A stretch of DNA of 64,000 bases from Emergomyces orientalis (Eukaryota; Ascomycota; Eurotiomycetes; Onygenales; Ajellomycetaceae): NCBI GenBank assembly GCA_002110485.1, contig MOWL01000045.1, positions 1,426,001 through 1,490,000 on the forward strand, in the 5' to 3' direction. The notes beneath the pieces are model-generated. The model made no database searches. It was given only the letters and a program-made list of their open reading frames with translations, and was not told the DNA's origin. This document shows positions 1 through 12,382 of the stretch, piece by piece (the first letter of the stretch is position 1; every line of letters begins with the position of its first letter). Position numbers and translations under genes: made by a program.

Positions 1-3000
1 GCAGAATGCAACGAGAACTAAAAATTGATTGTGAAAATAGATAAAAGAGGGGAGGAAAAAAGAGTGGAAAAATGGTAAAAGAAAAAAATGGTGAAAAAAT
101 GGGAAAAGGTGAAAAAAATCAAGAGGAAACAAAAGCCTTGTCCGGGAGCTAGCAAACTTTGCGGAACAGACTCGATCAGGAATCAATATTTCTACACGAT
201 GGAAATGGTGGGGGGGCGGGCAGCGGTGAATTTTGGTTGTACTTATTTAGGGAGAAAACAAATGAGGGGGGGGTTCGAAGCAGAGCGGCAAACCTACCTT
301 ACCTAGTAGGTACCTCGTAACCCGTTAACGTTACGTGATGGATGGCTGGAGAGCGGTGGCACCTTATTCAGCTGCCTCGGAGCAGGCCTGGTAGGAAGGC
401 TAGGGCAGACAGATGTCACTTGTCTCGCGGAAGAGCGGAACACCCAGCGCTGTTGTCCTTGTGTTCTTGTTCTTGCTGTTGATGTTGTTCTTGCTGTGGT
501 TGTCGTTGTTGACAGGTAACATTTGAGGGGGGGGACAAAGAAAAGCTCTGCTGGACAGGAGAGGTATCTTATCATCGCATAGCTACCTGGGTGCTAAAGG
601 GAACCATGCAGCTCACAGCGAGTGGAAAGAGATCTGCAAGATCAGGGAGTTATAAAGTCCAGGGACAGAGGAAGCTATGTACCTAAGTAACAAGGTACCT
701 AGGTACCTTGGAAGTTTGAGGAGAGAAAGAGAGAATATGTAGAAGTAGATTGGAGAGAAGAAGAGGAAGAGGAAGAGGAAGAAGAGGAAGAAGAAGTGGA
801 AGAGGCAGAAGAGGGGCCAAGATAACTGATAACTAACTGACTGCTACATCAACAAACATGAGGAGGAGCAGGCTCAGGGACGAAGAGAAGAGACGAGAAA
901 ATCCAAAGACCCTCCAACCGCCCATTAACTACTGCCAACCAGGTTGAGGACCTCGAGGTTGACTGCGGAAGGAAAAGAGGGGGAGGCGAGAACGGAACCC
1001 CAGCCTCCACCTCCCTCCTCATCCCCTCTGCCTCCCCTCATCCTCCTCATCCTCCTCGTCTGCCTCCTCCCACTTGTATGGGTGCATCATCTTCTCTTCC
1101 GTCTCTCTCGCTCGTCTCCAGCTCCACCCAACCAACCAACTTAGCAGCTAACTACATTAACCTTAAACACTACATCCAGACAGGCCTTTTGAAATAAGAG
1201 TTTTTCCTGGAATGCATTGTGCATTGTGCATTGTGCAGTGCATCCCTCCTTCTGGGTCACTCTTCACAAGCTGGAAATCCCATCAATTTGCTGAGAAGGC
1301 AGCTTTTACCAACAAACTTTACACTATCACATTCTTCTTACCTGGCTGCTGAGTGATGGATTGTTGATGCTATTCGTCTCATCCGTCTCAGGGGCCCCCT
1401 TCGGACGATTGATTAGTTACCAGGCCATGTTTAGCGGACCAACAGCCAGCAAGGACTTAGAAGCTTCCGATTCCTGCCTGTTTCCCCCGCTCATTGTGGT
1501 GCTTTCGTGACACTTCGCCTAGCTGCTTTGCTGGCTCATTGGATGTATTATTGGGCCCATTGAAAAGTTTGGGACATACTTTTTTTAAACGCCTCCATTT
1601 GTGACTGTACGCAGCGTCGCAGAGCCCATATTTTCGCCTGGGCCAAGTCGCAATTCTGCATGTAAATAATAATCAGCTTCAGAGCAGCTAGCTTCTTGGT
1701 GGTGAATGTCTGTCTTAATCTCCGCCCCGCCACAACGGGGCAGGCTTCAACCGCCAGCCAGCTGGGATAGCTAATTTAATAACTCCCAACGCCACAAGCC
1801 CGGAGGCGGCCACCTCCAATCGCTGCTTATCCGTGGACGAGGTTACAAATTACGCGGACTTTTCTCTTTCGCTGATGGGGTGATTTAAATTATGAATCGG
1901 GGCTCTAACGCATCACTAATTTACCTGGAAATATTTTGAAATATTTGCCACTGGCCACTGATTTGGTTGCTGGAGCTTGATGAGTGGAGGAGCAGCTGAA
2001 ATAGTTATCCCTGATTTCCGGGAGCACAGAACTTCAGGAAATGTATTGGGTGACGTACATGCTTCATACATGCATGCAGTCTTTTGAGCATGCAGCTTCT
2101 TGATACTCACGAATCGCATAAATATATGAAGCATATGTTTCGTTTTGTCCGAGGCATCTTTTGGATCTTGCGAGTTTCGTGAGCTGAAATATCTGGTCAT
2201 GAGAATAATCCGGCAAATATGCTTTTGGAATACTTTACACAAGCAGTTGAAGTTCTAGTCTCCAGTCTCATCGTGAATGTCATGGCTTTTTTTGTTCGGC
2301 ATCCCTTGATCTCGCCAGGAATGAGACTGGCAACCCGTCCTGGAGGAGAGTCACCATAACTATATATCCACGCCATGACTTGGGGGAAAGAAAAGCTGAC
2401 ACATCAACAAGCCGGGGCATACGATTCTTTCCCAGTTTGAAGCCGAGCGAGGCTTATTATTCCTCTGTGGAGTGGAGCCGAATGTTTTATCGTCTTCGGA
2501 TTGTTCCGAATTGCACTCTGCCCGAACTTGTCACGTCTCTTTGCTCCAGGTGCTCAGGGCTCTTATAGGGCTATCAGTATAAAGTGTGATTTAACGCCTC
2601 GCTCCCCTTTGTCCTTATTATTCTCTTTTGCTAGCGATGTCTGGGCGTCTCTAAAGGGCCATGGATAAGGGATAACTCATGGCCACACGTAGTAAATATA
2701 TCAACCCCAAAATTGCGGATATTTAACGACTCCTCAGCTGGTGCCAAGATAGGCAGCCATCAACCATGAGCGGATTCAAAACTCAATTCCTATGAGCGAG
2801 CGATTTGCTGGAACTCTTTGGCTAACTCATTTGTATCTTTTTACTGCCTCGAGTCCTTTGGCGGGTTCTATTTGTGGCGTCCAATGGCTGATGATGTTTC
2901 TTCCCCACACGTGCTGGAGCTTGCAACACAGCAGCATGCAAAAAAGAAAACCACCACCTCCAGAGGACATATATCAGAACTGATATCCCGTTAGCCCTTG

Positions 3001-3115
3001 AGAAAATTGGATTCTCTTCCTATTTGTATAACAAACGCCCAGACGTCTCTAAATTCTTATCACTTCCATAATCGCCATAAAATCAGATCCGTCTCCTTGC
3101 ATCAAACCTGATAGC
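1..3115. other. Intergenic, repeat-rich left edge; no gene recognised
   Basis: No reading frame here has a convincing start, codon pattern or recognisable domain; the short frames are low-complexity or cysteine/serine-rich shadows. Visible structure: a purine (GA/GAA) tract at about 755-805, a perfect 20-bp palindrome at 691-710, three tandem copies of the heptamer GCATTGT at 1214-1234, and CT-rich stretches around 1005-1065. Positions 2640-2660 and 3040-3060 share the word CGTCTCTAAA. The last few hundred bases before 3116 are presumably the promoter of the DUF4246 gene. Confidence 0.6.
691..710. repeat. Perfect 20-bp palindrome with GGTACCTAGGTACC core
   Basis: The 20 bases read identically on both strands (CAAGGTACCTAGGTACCTTG). 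Related TACCTAGG words lie nearby at about 295-315. A second perfect palindrome with the same ACCTAGGT core occurs at 25573-25588. It could be a dyad protein-binding site or a hairpin former; no function can be read from sequence alone. Confidence 0.8.
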
Positions 3116-5325
3116 ATGGGCGCCCAACCAGACTCTTTCGATCTGAAGTTTCCAGGCTTCGGAATTAAATTGAGCGACACAAAGTCTTGGAAAGCAACTC
3201 CTGCTAAAGGCTATGTCACGAATACACCGGTCGGGCGGGAAGGGACTGGAATGTTTCCCTCCTTATTAACTGTAGGGGCCGACGAAAAATCTCCTGCTAT
3301 GTATATATATATCTAGCCCCGGTCTCATTTTTCTCACCGCTTTGATCGGGAGACTGACTTTTATTTTATTTTACAAAAGTCGGCGCTTGACCCCTGTTCG
3401 AGAGTTCACAATGCTTAAGATCATGAATACTATAACCGACAAGCCCAGTTGGGAAAACAAGGTGTTTAGCTCTTCAACTCTTGCCCCCTCTTTCTTCTCT
3501 CTGCTTTCCTTTTTCTCTGTGCCTCTAGTTGATTTCTGGGTGGGGGTGGGCCACAGACATGATGAGACTATTACCCCTTACGTCGATTGAATCCTAGTTG
3601 ATAATTAATTTTACCCCATATCTAGGTATTTTCGCCAGACATCATAAGCAAATGGAGAGATGAGGTAAAGGCGCATGGGGGCCTGGATGTGTCAGAGGGA
3701 ATGATGGATTGGATCATTAAAGAGCTGCAATTCAAATCAACGGGCTTCAAAAGGAGCGGAAACATTTTGGTTTATGACACGGGCGTCGTGAAGTCGGACA
3801 CCGCGATCCCGGAGTCTCTCAAGAATGCGCTCAAATCCGCTGCTGCTCACCTTGAAGGTGTTCCAGATCGCGAGAAGGATTACCATCCCAATTCAGACAA
3901 CCAGGTCCTAGATCTGGTACATCCCTCCTTATTTCCGGTAGTTTATGGCCAGACGCGGATTATCAAAGATAACATTCTAGGAATTCACGAGGGGATCACC
4001 AGAGCTGGATCGGGTGAAGTTCTTGAAGTTCCACCAAAGGAAGAGCTTAGAGTCCCTGGATTTAGGTCTGGTTTCCTTGGTCCCCCAGCGGACCCTTACA
4101 GCCAGAAATTCCAGTGGCTTCCTTGTGATGTGGCATTCACGGCTGATTCAACGTCAGCGGATGGCACAATTAACGATCAAAATCGCAATAGGTGCAAGAT
4201 CACCAGCTATATAAATAATTTACACCCAAAGGCACATGCGAATTTATACGGAGTGATCGAACAAGTGATCTCCCTCGCCATTCCGCTGTGGAATAAAACA
4301 CTGACATACGCGAAAGCTAACGACTACAAACGAATGACATACAATACCTGCGAAGTAGAGGTTGACCCTGAACTCATGGCAAGAATTCCCAAACCGGAAC
4401 AGGAATCCGACGAAGATGAGGATGACTATTATGACCGATTGGATGAGTGGGAAACCCAGATTCAGATAGTTATACGCCCCGAGCCAGCTGCTGAATTCTC
4501 TCCTCCAAACGAAGATGTCCTCGTTGACTTGCAGCGGGATTATGGAAGTACCGGCCTGCAAGTTATTGTCAAACTTGCCAACATCCATCTTAATCCAGAA
4601 AAACCAGAGTACAGTGGAGGCACATGGCACGTCGAGGGTCAATTAGTATGTATTTGTCCCGCGAGAGTACTTATTTTGCTAAGAGCCATCCATTCATTAT
4701 TATCTTTTACATTGGCATACATGGCGCTCACAACAACCCCTTTCAGAACGAACACATATGCGCCACGGCTCTATACTATTACGACAGTGCCAACATCAAC
4801 GAAAGCCGCCTTGCCTTCCGCCAATTCTCCAGCGCAAGGGAGGGCCAACTGTTATCATACGAGCAAGACCAGCACGTTTGGCTACCTGAAGTGTTCGGAT
4901 GCTTGAACAACCGTCTCCCATTTCAGGATATTGGCACCATAGTTTGTAAAGAAGGCCGACTCGTAACATTCCCGAACATCCTCCAGCACAAGGTTGCACC
5001 ATTCCAGCTCGAAGACCCTTCGAAGCCCGGGCACAGGAAAATCCTTGCACTGTTCCTGGTCGATCCCAACATCCGCATCATCTCCTCGGCTAATGTTCCC
5101 TGCCAGAGGCGAGATTGGTGGGCGGAACAGATCCCTTGGGCGAATGTCACCGGTCGGCTTCCCCGCGAGCTATCCGATGAGGTTGTATCTCATCTGGGTG
5201 ACTTTCCGATATCGATGAAGGATGCGAAAAAGCTGCGGCTGGAACTTATGGAAGAAAGGAAAGGGATTGTTATGGAGCAGGGTAGGGTGATGGAAAGTTT
5301 GTCATTTTCGTTATGCGAGCATTAA
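3116..5325 (+). CDS. DUF4246 family protein, 4 exons
   Basis: Four exons, 3116-3300, 3380-3461, 3626-4645 and 4747-5325, join without a frame break into a 621-residue protein. Introns of 79, 164 and 101 bp carry GT-AG ends; the second donor, GTGTTT, is weak. The product matches the fungal DUF4246 family as I know it: an N-terminal LKFPGFG segment, the MLKIMNTITDKP block spanning exon 2, VLDLVHPSLFP and VVYGQTRI in exon 3, GGTWHVEGQL continuing into NEHICATALYYYDS across intron 3, and the family ending MEERKGIVMEQ then FSLCEH. Residues 240-260 are very acidic. The family is widespread in fungi and has no firmly established function; the conserved His/Glu/Asp-containing core could suggest an enzyme, but I do not assign one. 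The start was chosen because this ATG gives the usual family N-terminus and is in phase with exon 2. Confidence 0.88.
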
Positions 5326-6557
5326 AAAACGGATTGGGTATTAGAAAGAAGAAGGGAAAAACCAGATATATGAAAGTATAATGTTAAGAAACAGCCAGGA
5401 CCAGAGTATACACGGAAGGGGGAGTGAATAGGGGGGCTCCCGTTCCCCGAGGAACCTCAAAAATCGTCCTCAGATGTCTGATTCAATTGGTTCCTCATTT
5501 CGTTCCCCTCCGTAAGACTCTACGCGCTGCACAACCGCTCGAGTTTGTCCTTGCAAATAATTCAGCCTAGGTGTCGTTGTTGTTTAAAAATACCCATTTG
5601 TAGCTTGAGTTCAACCATGCTTTTGCTAGCAATAGTAAAGATAAAGAAAGGCGGTTGACACGGGCATGCTAGAGTGGTTCATTCGACCCTGGCTTAATTT
5701 GACAGGGCCATCTGCTCCAATAAATAGCGAGACAAAATCCGTGCATACATTGGCCTCTGCAGGACCGCCCGGGCGAAGGGTTATTCTCCATCAGAGCTAG
5801 ACTCACTTAACGGGTGGGAGGATTGATGTCAGTATTTTCCCTGGTCTACCGAAAACCCAAGACATAAATTTTATCACTCGCAGAATCCACGTCGCTCTGT
5901 GATATCAAATTCAGTCTGATCAAAACTCTAATCAAAGCTCTAATCCTCTCTCTCTAGGCTTAATACATATAAAAATTTGTATATGGTTTCATGTCCGATC
6001 TCGGGAGTCCGCTGTAGAATTTAACATGACTGCATTCTCGTCGGTTATATATGCCAGCCACTTCAGAGGCCAGAGTAGTTTCTTCTCCCTTGGTTGGATT
6101 AAGTTCCTCCGCGGGTCATAGGGGCCTTTTCTTTGGCGATGATGGCCGTTTTAACTGGGCTGCGAGTTACCCGTGGTAGATCTGACATTGGTCATTTCAC
6201 CATTTGAGGATCGCAATGCTTGCGGTGAAATATGGATTTGAGGATGAACTATTAGGCCTGTAATTTATCTATCACATCCATGGATATGCTCGCTTGCTCG
6301 TGCTGACGCTGGGGCAGGGTAAGTAGGTAAGGTAGGGCGTCCTATTGAACTCGAGGCTTGCCCGCCAATATTACCTAACAACTTACCACTTAACTACCAC
6401 GTGATCACTCTTATCGGCGAAACTCAAGCTCCGAAACACCAGCCTTCCGACGAGAGGCGGCTCTGGAGTTTGCTAAGGCCCAGTCGCGCAAATAGAAGAA
6501 GAGCTATCTACACAAGTATTGAATAGTTGAGCATATCTCCTTGCGCTCAACAGCACT
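5326..6557. other. Intergenic between DUF4246 and Rsc7 genes
   Basis: No coding potential seen. The first 100-150 bases are probably the 3' UTR of the upstream gene. The final 250 bases hold a CACGTG core (about 6400) and form the likely promoter and leader of the Rsc7 gene. A short GGTAAGTAGGTAAGG direct-repeat word lies near 6320. Confidence 0.5.
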
Positions 6558-8467
6558 ATGGCGCGAAAACAGAGAGCAGCAGCTCAAGCAGCTGCGCAAT
6601 CCCTGAGTCAGTAGCCCCTTCCAAATATTTGCAAAAAAACTTGAATACGGTAGAGATATAGCAAGAAAATCATTCCAGCTCACACTGCAATATTTTTTTT
6701 ACAGGAGCCGCGCCGCAACAACTCGACGAAGAAATGGCTGATGCCCCGTCAAACCCACCCACTCCTCGCGATGACGATGGCGATACGCCCAAGAAGAAAG
6801 ACGAAACTCCTGTCGCGGAAGAGCAGGAGGCGGAGTCCCACTCGGAGCGACCAGCGGAAGAATCAGACCGTCCATCGCCAGCCACTCCAGATACACCCAT
6901 TCGCACCGGCCGAGTATCTGCCATCCCTAGAAAGCGAGGTGGTCGAGTTGGCCGTCCACCCAAAATAAGGCCCCCAGTCGTAGATGATGGAACCGGTGAA
7001 GCACGGTCAGAAGTTAGCACTCCCGTACGGCGAAGGGGACGTGGTCGCCCATCGGCTGGTGGTCGATGGGGACGGGCCAAAGGCGGACCCTCCCATGTGA
7101 CGCAGGTCCCCATCGATAAAGAAGGAAATATGATGGACGTGATCAACGATGAGGTGGACCTCCCGGAAGATCCAGAGGGTGAGACGAAAGTCGATAAACT
7201 GGGCAATCTGCTGGGCGGCCGGGAGTATCGCGTGCGAACTTTTACGATCCTTAATAAGGGGGAGAGACTCTATATGTTGTCCACGGAACCGGCACGTTGC
7301 ATTGGTTTTCGTGACTCTTACCTGTTTTTCCAGAAGCATAAACTTCTTTTCAAAATCATTATTGATGACGATGCGAAGCGGGACCTGATAGAGAGAGAGC
7401 TTATACCGCATTCTTACAAGGGCCGCGCTATTGGTGTTGTAACGGCGCGGTCAGTGTTCCGCGAGTTTGGAGCCAAGATAATTATTGGAGGGCGCAAAGT
7501 TATCGATGACTATTCGGCGCAAGCGGCCAGGGAACGAGGCGACGTGGAAGGCGAACTAGCTGTGCCAGAGGACAGACTCCCAGGCCCAGGGGAAACATAC
7601 GACAAGAATCGATACGTTGCTTGGCATGGAGCAAGTAGTGTCTATCATTCTGGGGTTCCCTCCGTACCCATGCCAATGGGAAAAATTGTAGATCCAAAGA
7701 AACGAAAGGTGATAGTAACGGGGGATAACTGGATGATCGAGCATGCTAGAGAAGCAAGGTACATTGCCATCATTCATCTCGATCTGTTTCATTTTACGTA
7801 TCCTCATTGAAATCTATATCTAACTAATCTCTACAGTCGGTTCAATTCTTCAATCCTTGCGGCTCGGCGCGAAAATCTGGACGGCCAATACGACATCCAC
7901 ACAAACACCATGCATTATCCTAAGATTATGCAGCCCACCCACATTCGATGGGAAGCCATCCCAGCTCCAGAATCAACCAGAGCAGACAGATCACAGCTCA
8001 TTAGTAGCGCATCAACAGCCGCACTTGGTCTGGCCAACAGCACGGCTGCAAACCCAACTGACAATGAAAAGGAACAAATGGTCAACCGCGATTCCGCCCA
8101 GGCTGAAACGGACGAACCCACTAAACCCCCTTCAACAATATTCCCTTCTGTCCCTGCCGTCTTTAGCCGCAACTTTGAGATCCAAGATATATACTATGAA
8201 ACACCACCAGAATCGTCATTGGGTCTTCCTGGCCCGGATGGGGACGTGCAAGACATAGGCGCGAATGGGTTAATTAGCATTTCTCTAGACAGGAACACAC
8301 CTATCTTCCACACCAGCCCCGAGATACTCGCAGAGCTACCACCTGAATGCCAGATTGCATACCGCGAAGCAGCCATCCGGGAGTGGGAGTGGAAAAGCCG
8401 ATGGAGAAGCGAAAAGGAGGATGGGATGAGAGCGCCGTTGAAGTTGAATTATTCGTGGAATCCCTGA
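6558..8467 (+). CDS. rsc7: Rsc7/Swp82-type chromatin remodelling complex subunit, 3 exons
   Basis: Exons 6558-6606, 6705-7758 and 7837-8467 give 577 residues. The first exon is tiny (16 codons, MARKQRAAAQAAAQSL) and uses a GTCAGT donor; if that splice is wrong, translation could instead start at the in-frame ATG at 6734. The N-terminal third is charged and disordered and carries two AT-hook-like basic patches (GGRVGRPPK and RRRGRGRPSAGG), consistent with DNA binding. The central part, from LGNLLGGREYRVRTFTI to AKIIIGGRKVIDDY, is the conserved Rsc7/Swp82 domain. Intron 2 interrupts the segment REA-SRFNSSILAARREN, which is typical of the family. Known members are non-catalytic subunits of RSC or SWI/SNF complexes that slide or evict nucleosomes in the nucleus. 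The family assignment is firm; whether the product belongs to RSC or SWI/SNF cannot be told here. Confidence 0.87.
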
Positions 8468-9692
8468 CGAAAATGATGGCTGGTGAAGTGAATCTGACAT
8501 TTTCCTATAATAATATCACCGCTGCTTGGGTTAAGTTGGGTTTGGACCGCAAATCGGACGCTTAGGGAGGGTGAATCGAACACAAAGGGCAATTTTTCAA
8601 GAACAGAAGGGAACATTTGTGAGGCTTTTGGCTTTTTCTTCTGTCCACTTGTACCGCGCAACAAAGGTTTTTTCTTTCGTTCTTTCTGCGCATATGGAGT
8701 TTGGCTGGGTGGGTGGATGATTTAGTTTGTTCTTTTCTCTATTCATGTGCAATGAATGGTGTCTCAAGAAGGCCATTTTATTTCGGTGGAGCAAGCGCGA
8801 TAATGACATTATTTTGTATTTTTATGCTTCATACTCTGCGCTAATTATTATATTATTATTTTTGCTTCTTCGCACATTTTAAATATCTTCAGGGGGGGAA
8901 CATTTCCTGTTGACAGATGGCTCAGCCACACTGCGACCGAACCACCATCATGTGGCTACCACATGGTGCTCCGTGCCCTAACTCCCTCCAACCCTTAGAT
9001 ATCCTGCTACTGCCGCCACTAACAACTTCACCCCTGCAACAACAGAGTAGGGCTGGAGCGGTCGCTTTTATCCTCCTCGCGGCATTCCTTATCCCTGGCC
9101 TTTGTTTTTCGTGGATCCCATGTCAGCGCATGTGAGAAGAGCCACCGGTTCATTGGTTTAGATATGCTTCTCAAGCTTGTGCTTCTCAGGGGAACAAACC
9201 CCCCCCCCCGGGTTTTCCTCAAAAGAAACAGAAGGGATAGTTGCAAATTTTTCCATCACTACCTGGGCAAACTATAAAAAACAAAACAAGCTACGGGAAA
9301 AGTCAATGCGGCATCCCTCAGCCACTATCAACCACAATGCTTGAAATGGCATAACCACTTGGGGTAGCTTATGTCGTGAATGGGGGTCTGCTGCCCACAG
9401 TCTCGACTGTTCTCTATGATGACTCTCTCCTTTTTTGAGACGGCACAAGAAGCTCCAAACTTCTTTAGCCCTTTCTTCGATTCGCCCAAAAATCCCTCAT
9501 ACACGCTGAAAGCACAGCCTCAAGGGGGGTCATTATGGCAGACATAAATCACTCATTACCAGGATCGATCCTCCCTCTCTTTCGTTCATTGTCTGCGGTC
9601 TGTGTGTGTGCCTTGTTGTCTGAGCCATTCTTCTATTCGATTTCCTCAAGCCAAAAAGTTAGGGGGCCCGAACGCGTCCGTTCCTTGACACC
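8468..9692. other. Intergenic between Rsc7 and Trk genes
   Basis: No gene seen. It holds the 3' end of the Rsc7 transcript, an AT-rich stretch near 8810-8885 and a C-run at about 9198-9210, and presumably the promoter and 5' leader of the potassium transporter. The short frames present do not resemble any protein. Confidence 0.5.
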
Positions 9693-12382
9693 ATGTGGAA
9701 ACTGCCTCTCAATTTCATTACCTTACATTGTTCGTGACCGACCCTATTTCCCGGGCCTTGAGAACAGCCTGGTTTTTGGACTAATGCCGGCGGGTTAATA
9801 GATGCTTATATTATCACCCTAAGCATTTCCTCCCTGATCGTTCTCTATCCTTACGGGAACCTGAAAGCCATCGACGCATATTTCTTTGGAGCCTCTGGTT
9901 GCACAGAATCCGGCCTTAATACGTGAGACAGAGCTTCCCCATTTGTCCCGGCTAGCTGGATGCTTAGCCCAGTTCACTAACTATTTACATGTATATCTAG
10001 CTATGACGTCAAGGATTTAAAAACCTATCAGCAACTCTTCATCTATGTCATCCCCATTATTTCTCACCTTGGATTCATAAACATTGCAGTAGTCCTTGCG
10101 CGCCTATATTGGTTCAAAAAACGGCTTGACGAAATCGGTAATGTGACCCGTTATTATTTTGGGTTTCCCCGAGTAAAGATATGTCAGGAATACTGAATTG
10201 GGAATAGCTCCCTCTCAGGCTCGACATCGTCACGATGTAGAAGCCCATGCATACAAAACCCCCGAAGATGAGAAGAAATCTGCTGGCAGCAATGAGAACA
10301 CTAGCACGACCACTGGCCTAAATGTGTAAGTCAATCACATGTGCAGTAGCCCGTTCCATGTTAACTCGTCAATTTAGGATATCGACTGGTAGCAATGTGG
10401 ACGAGACAGACAAATCTCAAGCTCAGACCACCAAACCAACGGGCACAAGCATATCATTTGCAGCTGATGTGAGAGGCTACGATAAATCAAAGGCTTTATA
10501 TGTACCACCTCCCCAGGAGCGTGACAGAGGTAAGATCATTAACCAGAAATACCGAGAAACTGAGATAATACTTACTTCTCATAATAGGGAGACCAATGGT
10601 GGAAGTTGACGAAATATTCAGTGACGACGAAGAAATCGCCAAGACGAACGATTCCAACGTTAGAAGAAGGTCACTCTCAGCTCGCCGCCGGATAATGGGT
10701 AGCTCTCGCATTGCCAGTACTAGCACGCTTGAGAGGGTGGCCTCATCCATCTTTGTGCTTGAGGGGAGACCTAGTACCAGTAATAAACAGCAACCATCAC
10801 CTCAACATTCCCTTTCCCAGCATTTGGACCTGCCCCTATCCTCTCACGCGACTCTCGGCCACAATTCCCAGTTTCGCAATTTAACGACTGAAGATAGAGA
10901 AAAATTGGGCGGGATTGAATATCGTAGCCTAAAACTGTTGCTCAAAATTGTCACTGGTAATTTCCATCCATCACTATTCGTCTTGGCTACGCAATGAGTT
11001 GACAAAAGAAAGCATATTTTTTCGGCCTTCACCTCTTTGGCGCGATATGTCTGCTTGGCTGGATCCTACATTCAGATCCGAAATATCGGAAGTATCTAGG
11101 AGAATGTGGACAGTCTCCTGTGTGGTGGTGAGTTCCTTTCCCTTCATAAAAAGTGCAGAGTTTCAATAGACCCCTTACCATAGTTGCAGGGCATTTTATT
11201 CATCGCAGACGATGATAAGTAATCTTGGATTCACACTCACTCCCGACTCAATGATCTCCTTCCAGGGCGCAGCATGGCCCATGATACTCATGAGCTTCCT
11301 TGCCTATGTTGGAAACACATTTTACCCTTGTTTCCTCCGCTTTATCATCTGGACGATGTCCCTATTGGTCCCGAGGACCTCATCACTAAAGGAGCCGCTC
11401 AATTTCCTTCTGAAACATCCACGTCGATGTTACACGCTCCTTTTCCCGAGTGGAACGACTTGGGCTCTTTTTGCGGGCCTCTTCGTCCTTAACTTCGTGG
11501 ACGTCGTCCTGATGGTGGCTCTGGACCTCAATAACCCAGCTGTAAACAATTTGCCCATGGGAAAGCGAATCCTGGCTTCAATATTCCAAGCTGCATCCAC
11601 ACGCCATACAGGAACCTCATCATTCAACTTGGCAAAAGTGAACCCCGCTGTCCAAGTCAGCATATTAATTATGATGTACATCGCCATCCTTCCCATCGCG
11701 CTCTCCATACGGGCGTCCAACACGTATGAACAGAGCGCGCTAGGGATATACCCACAAGATCGCGAGTTAGATGAACAGAACGGCAAAACTTACATCTTGG
11801 CCCATATCAAGAACCAACTGACGTTTGATCTATGGTATATCTTCCTTGGTGTTTTTTGCATCTGTGCTTCTGAGTCGAAGCGGATCATGGATCCTAATGA
11901 ACCGGTGAGAAAATATATATGGTTTCCCCTTCTTCGTTTTCTAGTTTTGAAGTTCCCCTCAAAACCTCTTTTCAACTTCTCACTCCCTTTATTACACTCC
12001 TTTCATTTGAAAAGGTTCGAAGCTAATTTATAACAGGCATTTGCTGTTTTCGCGATCTTTTTCGAAGTGGTGTCCGGCTAGTAAGTACACCTTGTTTCCT
12101 CCCCCTGACAATTCCCCTTGTTTTACTAACTCTCTTTCCAGTGGCAACGTCGGCCTCAGCCTAGGTCATCCCAGTGTTAACACCTCACTATCCGGACAGT
12201 TCAACGTTTTTAGTAAATTGGTCATCTGCGCCATGATGATACGCGGCCGCCACCGGGGTTTACCATCCCAGCTCGATCGCGCCATCATGCTTCCTAGTGA
12301 CCGCCTTGTCGATGACGATGCTAGGATTGAAACTACCGAGACCAAGTACTCAACAAAAATCAAACGATATCATACACACTGA
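9693..12382 (+). CDS. trk1: Trk/TrkH-type high-affinity potassium transporter, 10 exons
   Basis: Ten exons join in phase into 682 residues: 9693-9729, 9802-9922, 10001-10137, 10208-10325, 10378-10529, 10588-10956, 11013-11127, 11190-11904, 12037-12080 and 12142-12382. Introns are 52-132 bp. The start MWKLPLNFITLHYAY is the usual fungal Trk opening. Four pore loops are visible: GCTESGLNT (filter glycine at residue 50), NLGFTLTPDS, TRHTGTSSFN and GYGNVGLSLG, followed by SKLVICAMMIRGRHRGLP. The hydrophilic stretch in exons 4-6 (roughly residues 100-280) is the cytoplasmic loop. Known members carry potassium across the plasma membrane. At 682 residues it is much shorter than budding yeast Trk1 (over 1,200), mainly through a short loop. 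The intron 1 donor, GTTCGT, is unusual but is the only one that restores the family frame. Confidence 0.87.

Noticed and set aside
1916..2242. 108-codon frame on the - strand
   Set aside because: No domain, no leader or splice signals that support a gene, in a region of mixed low complexity.
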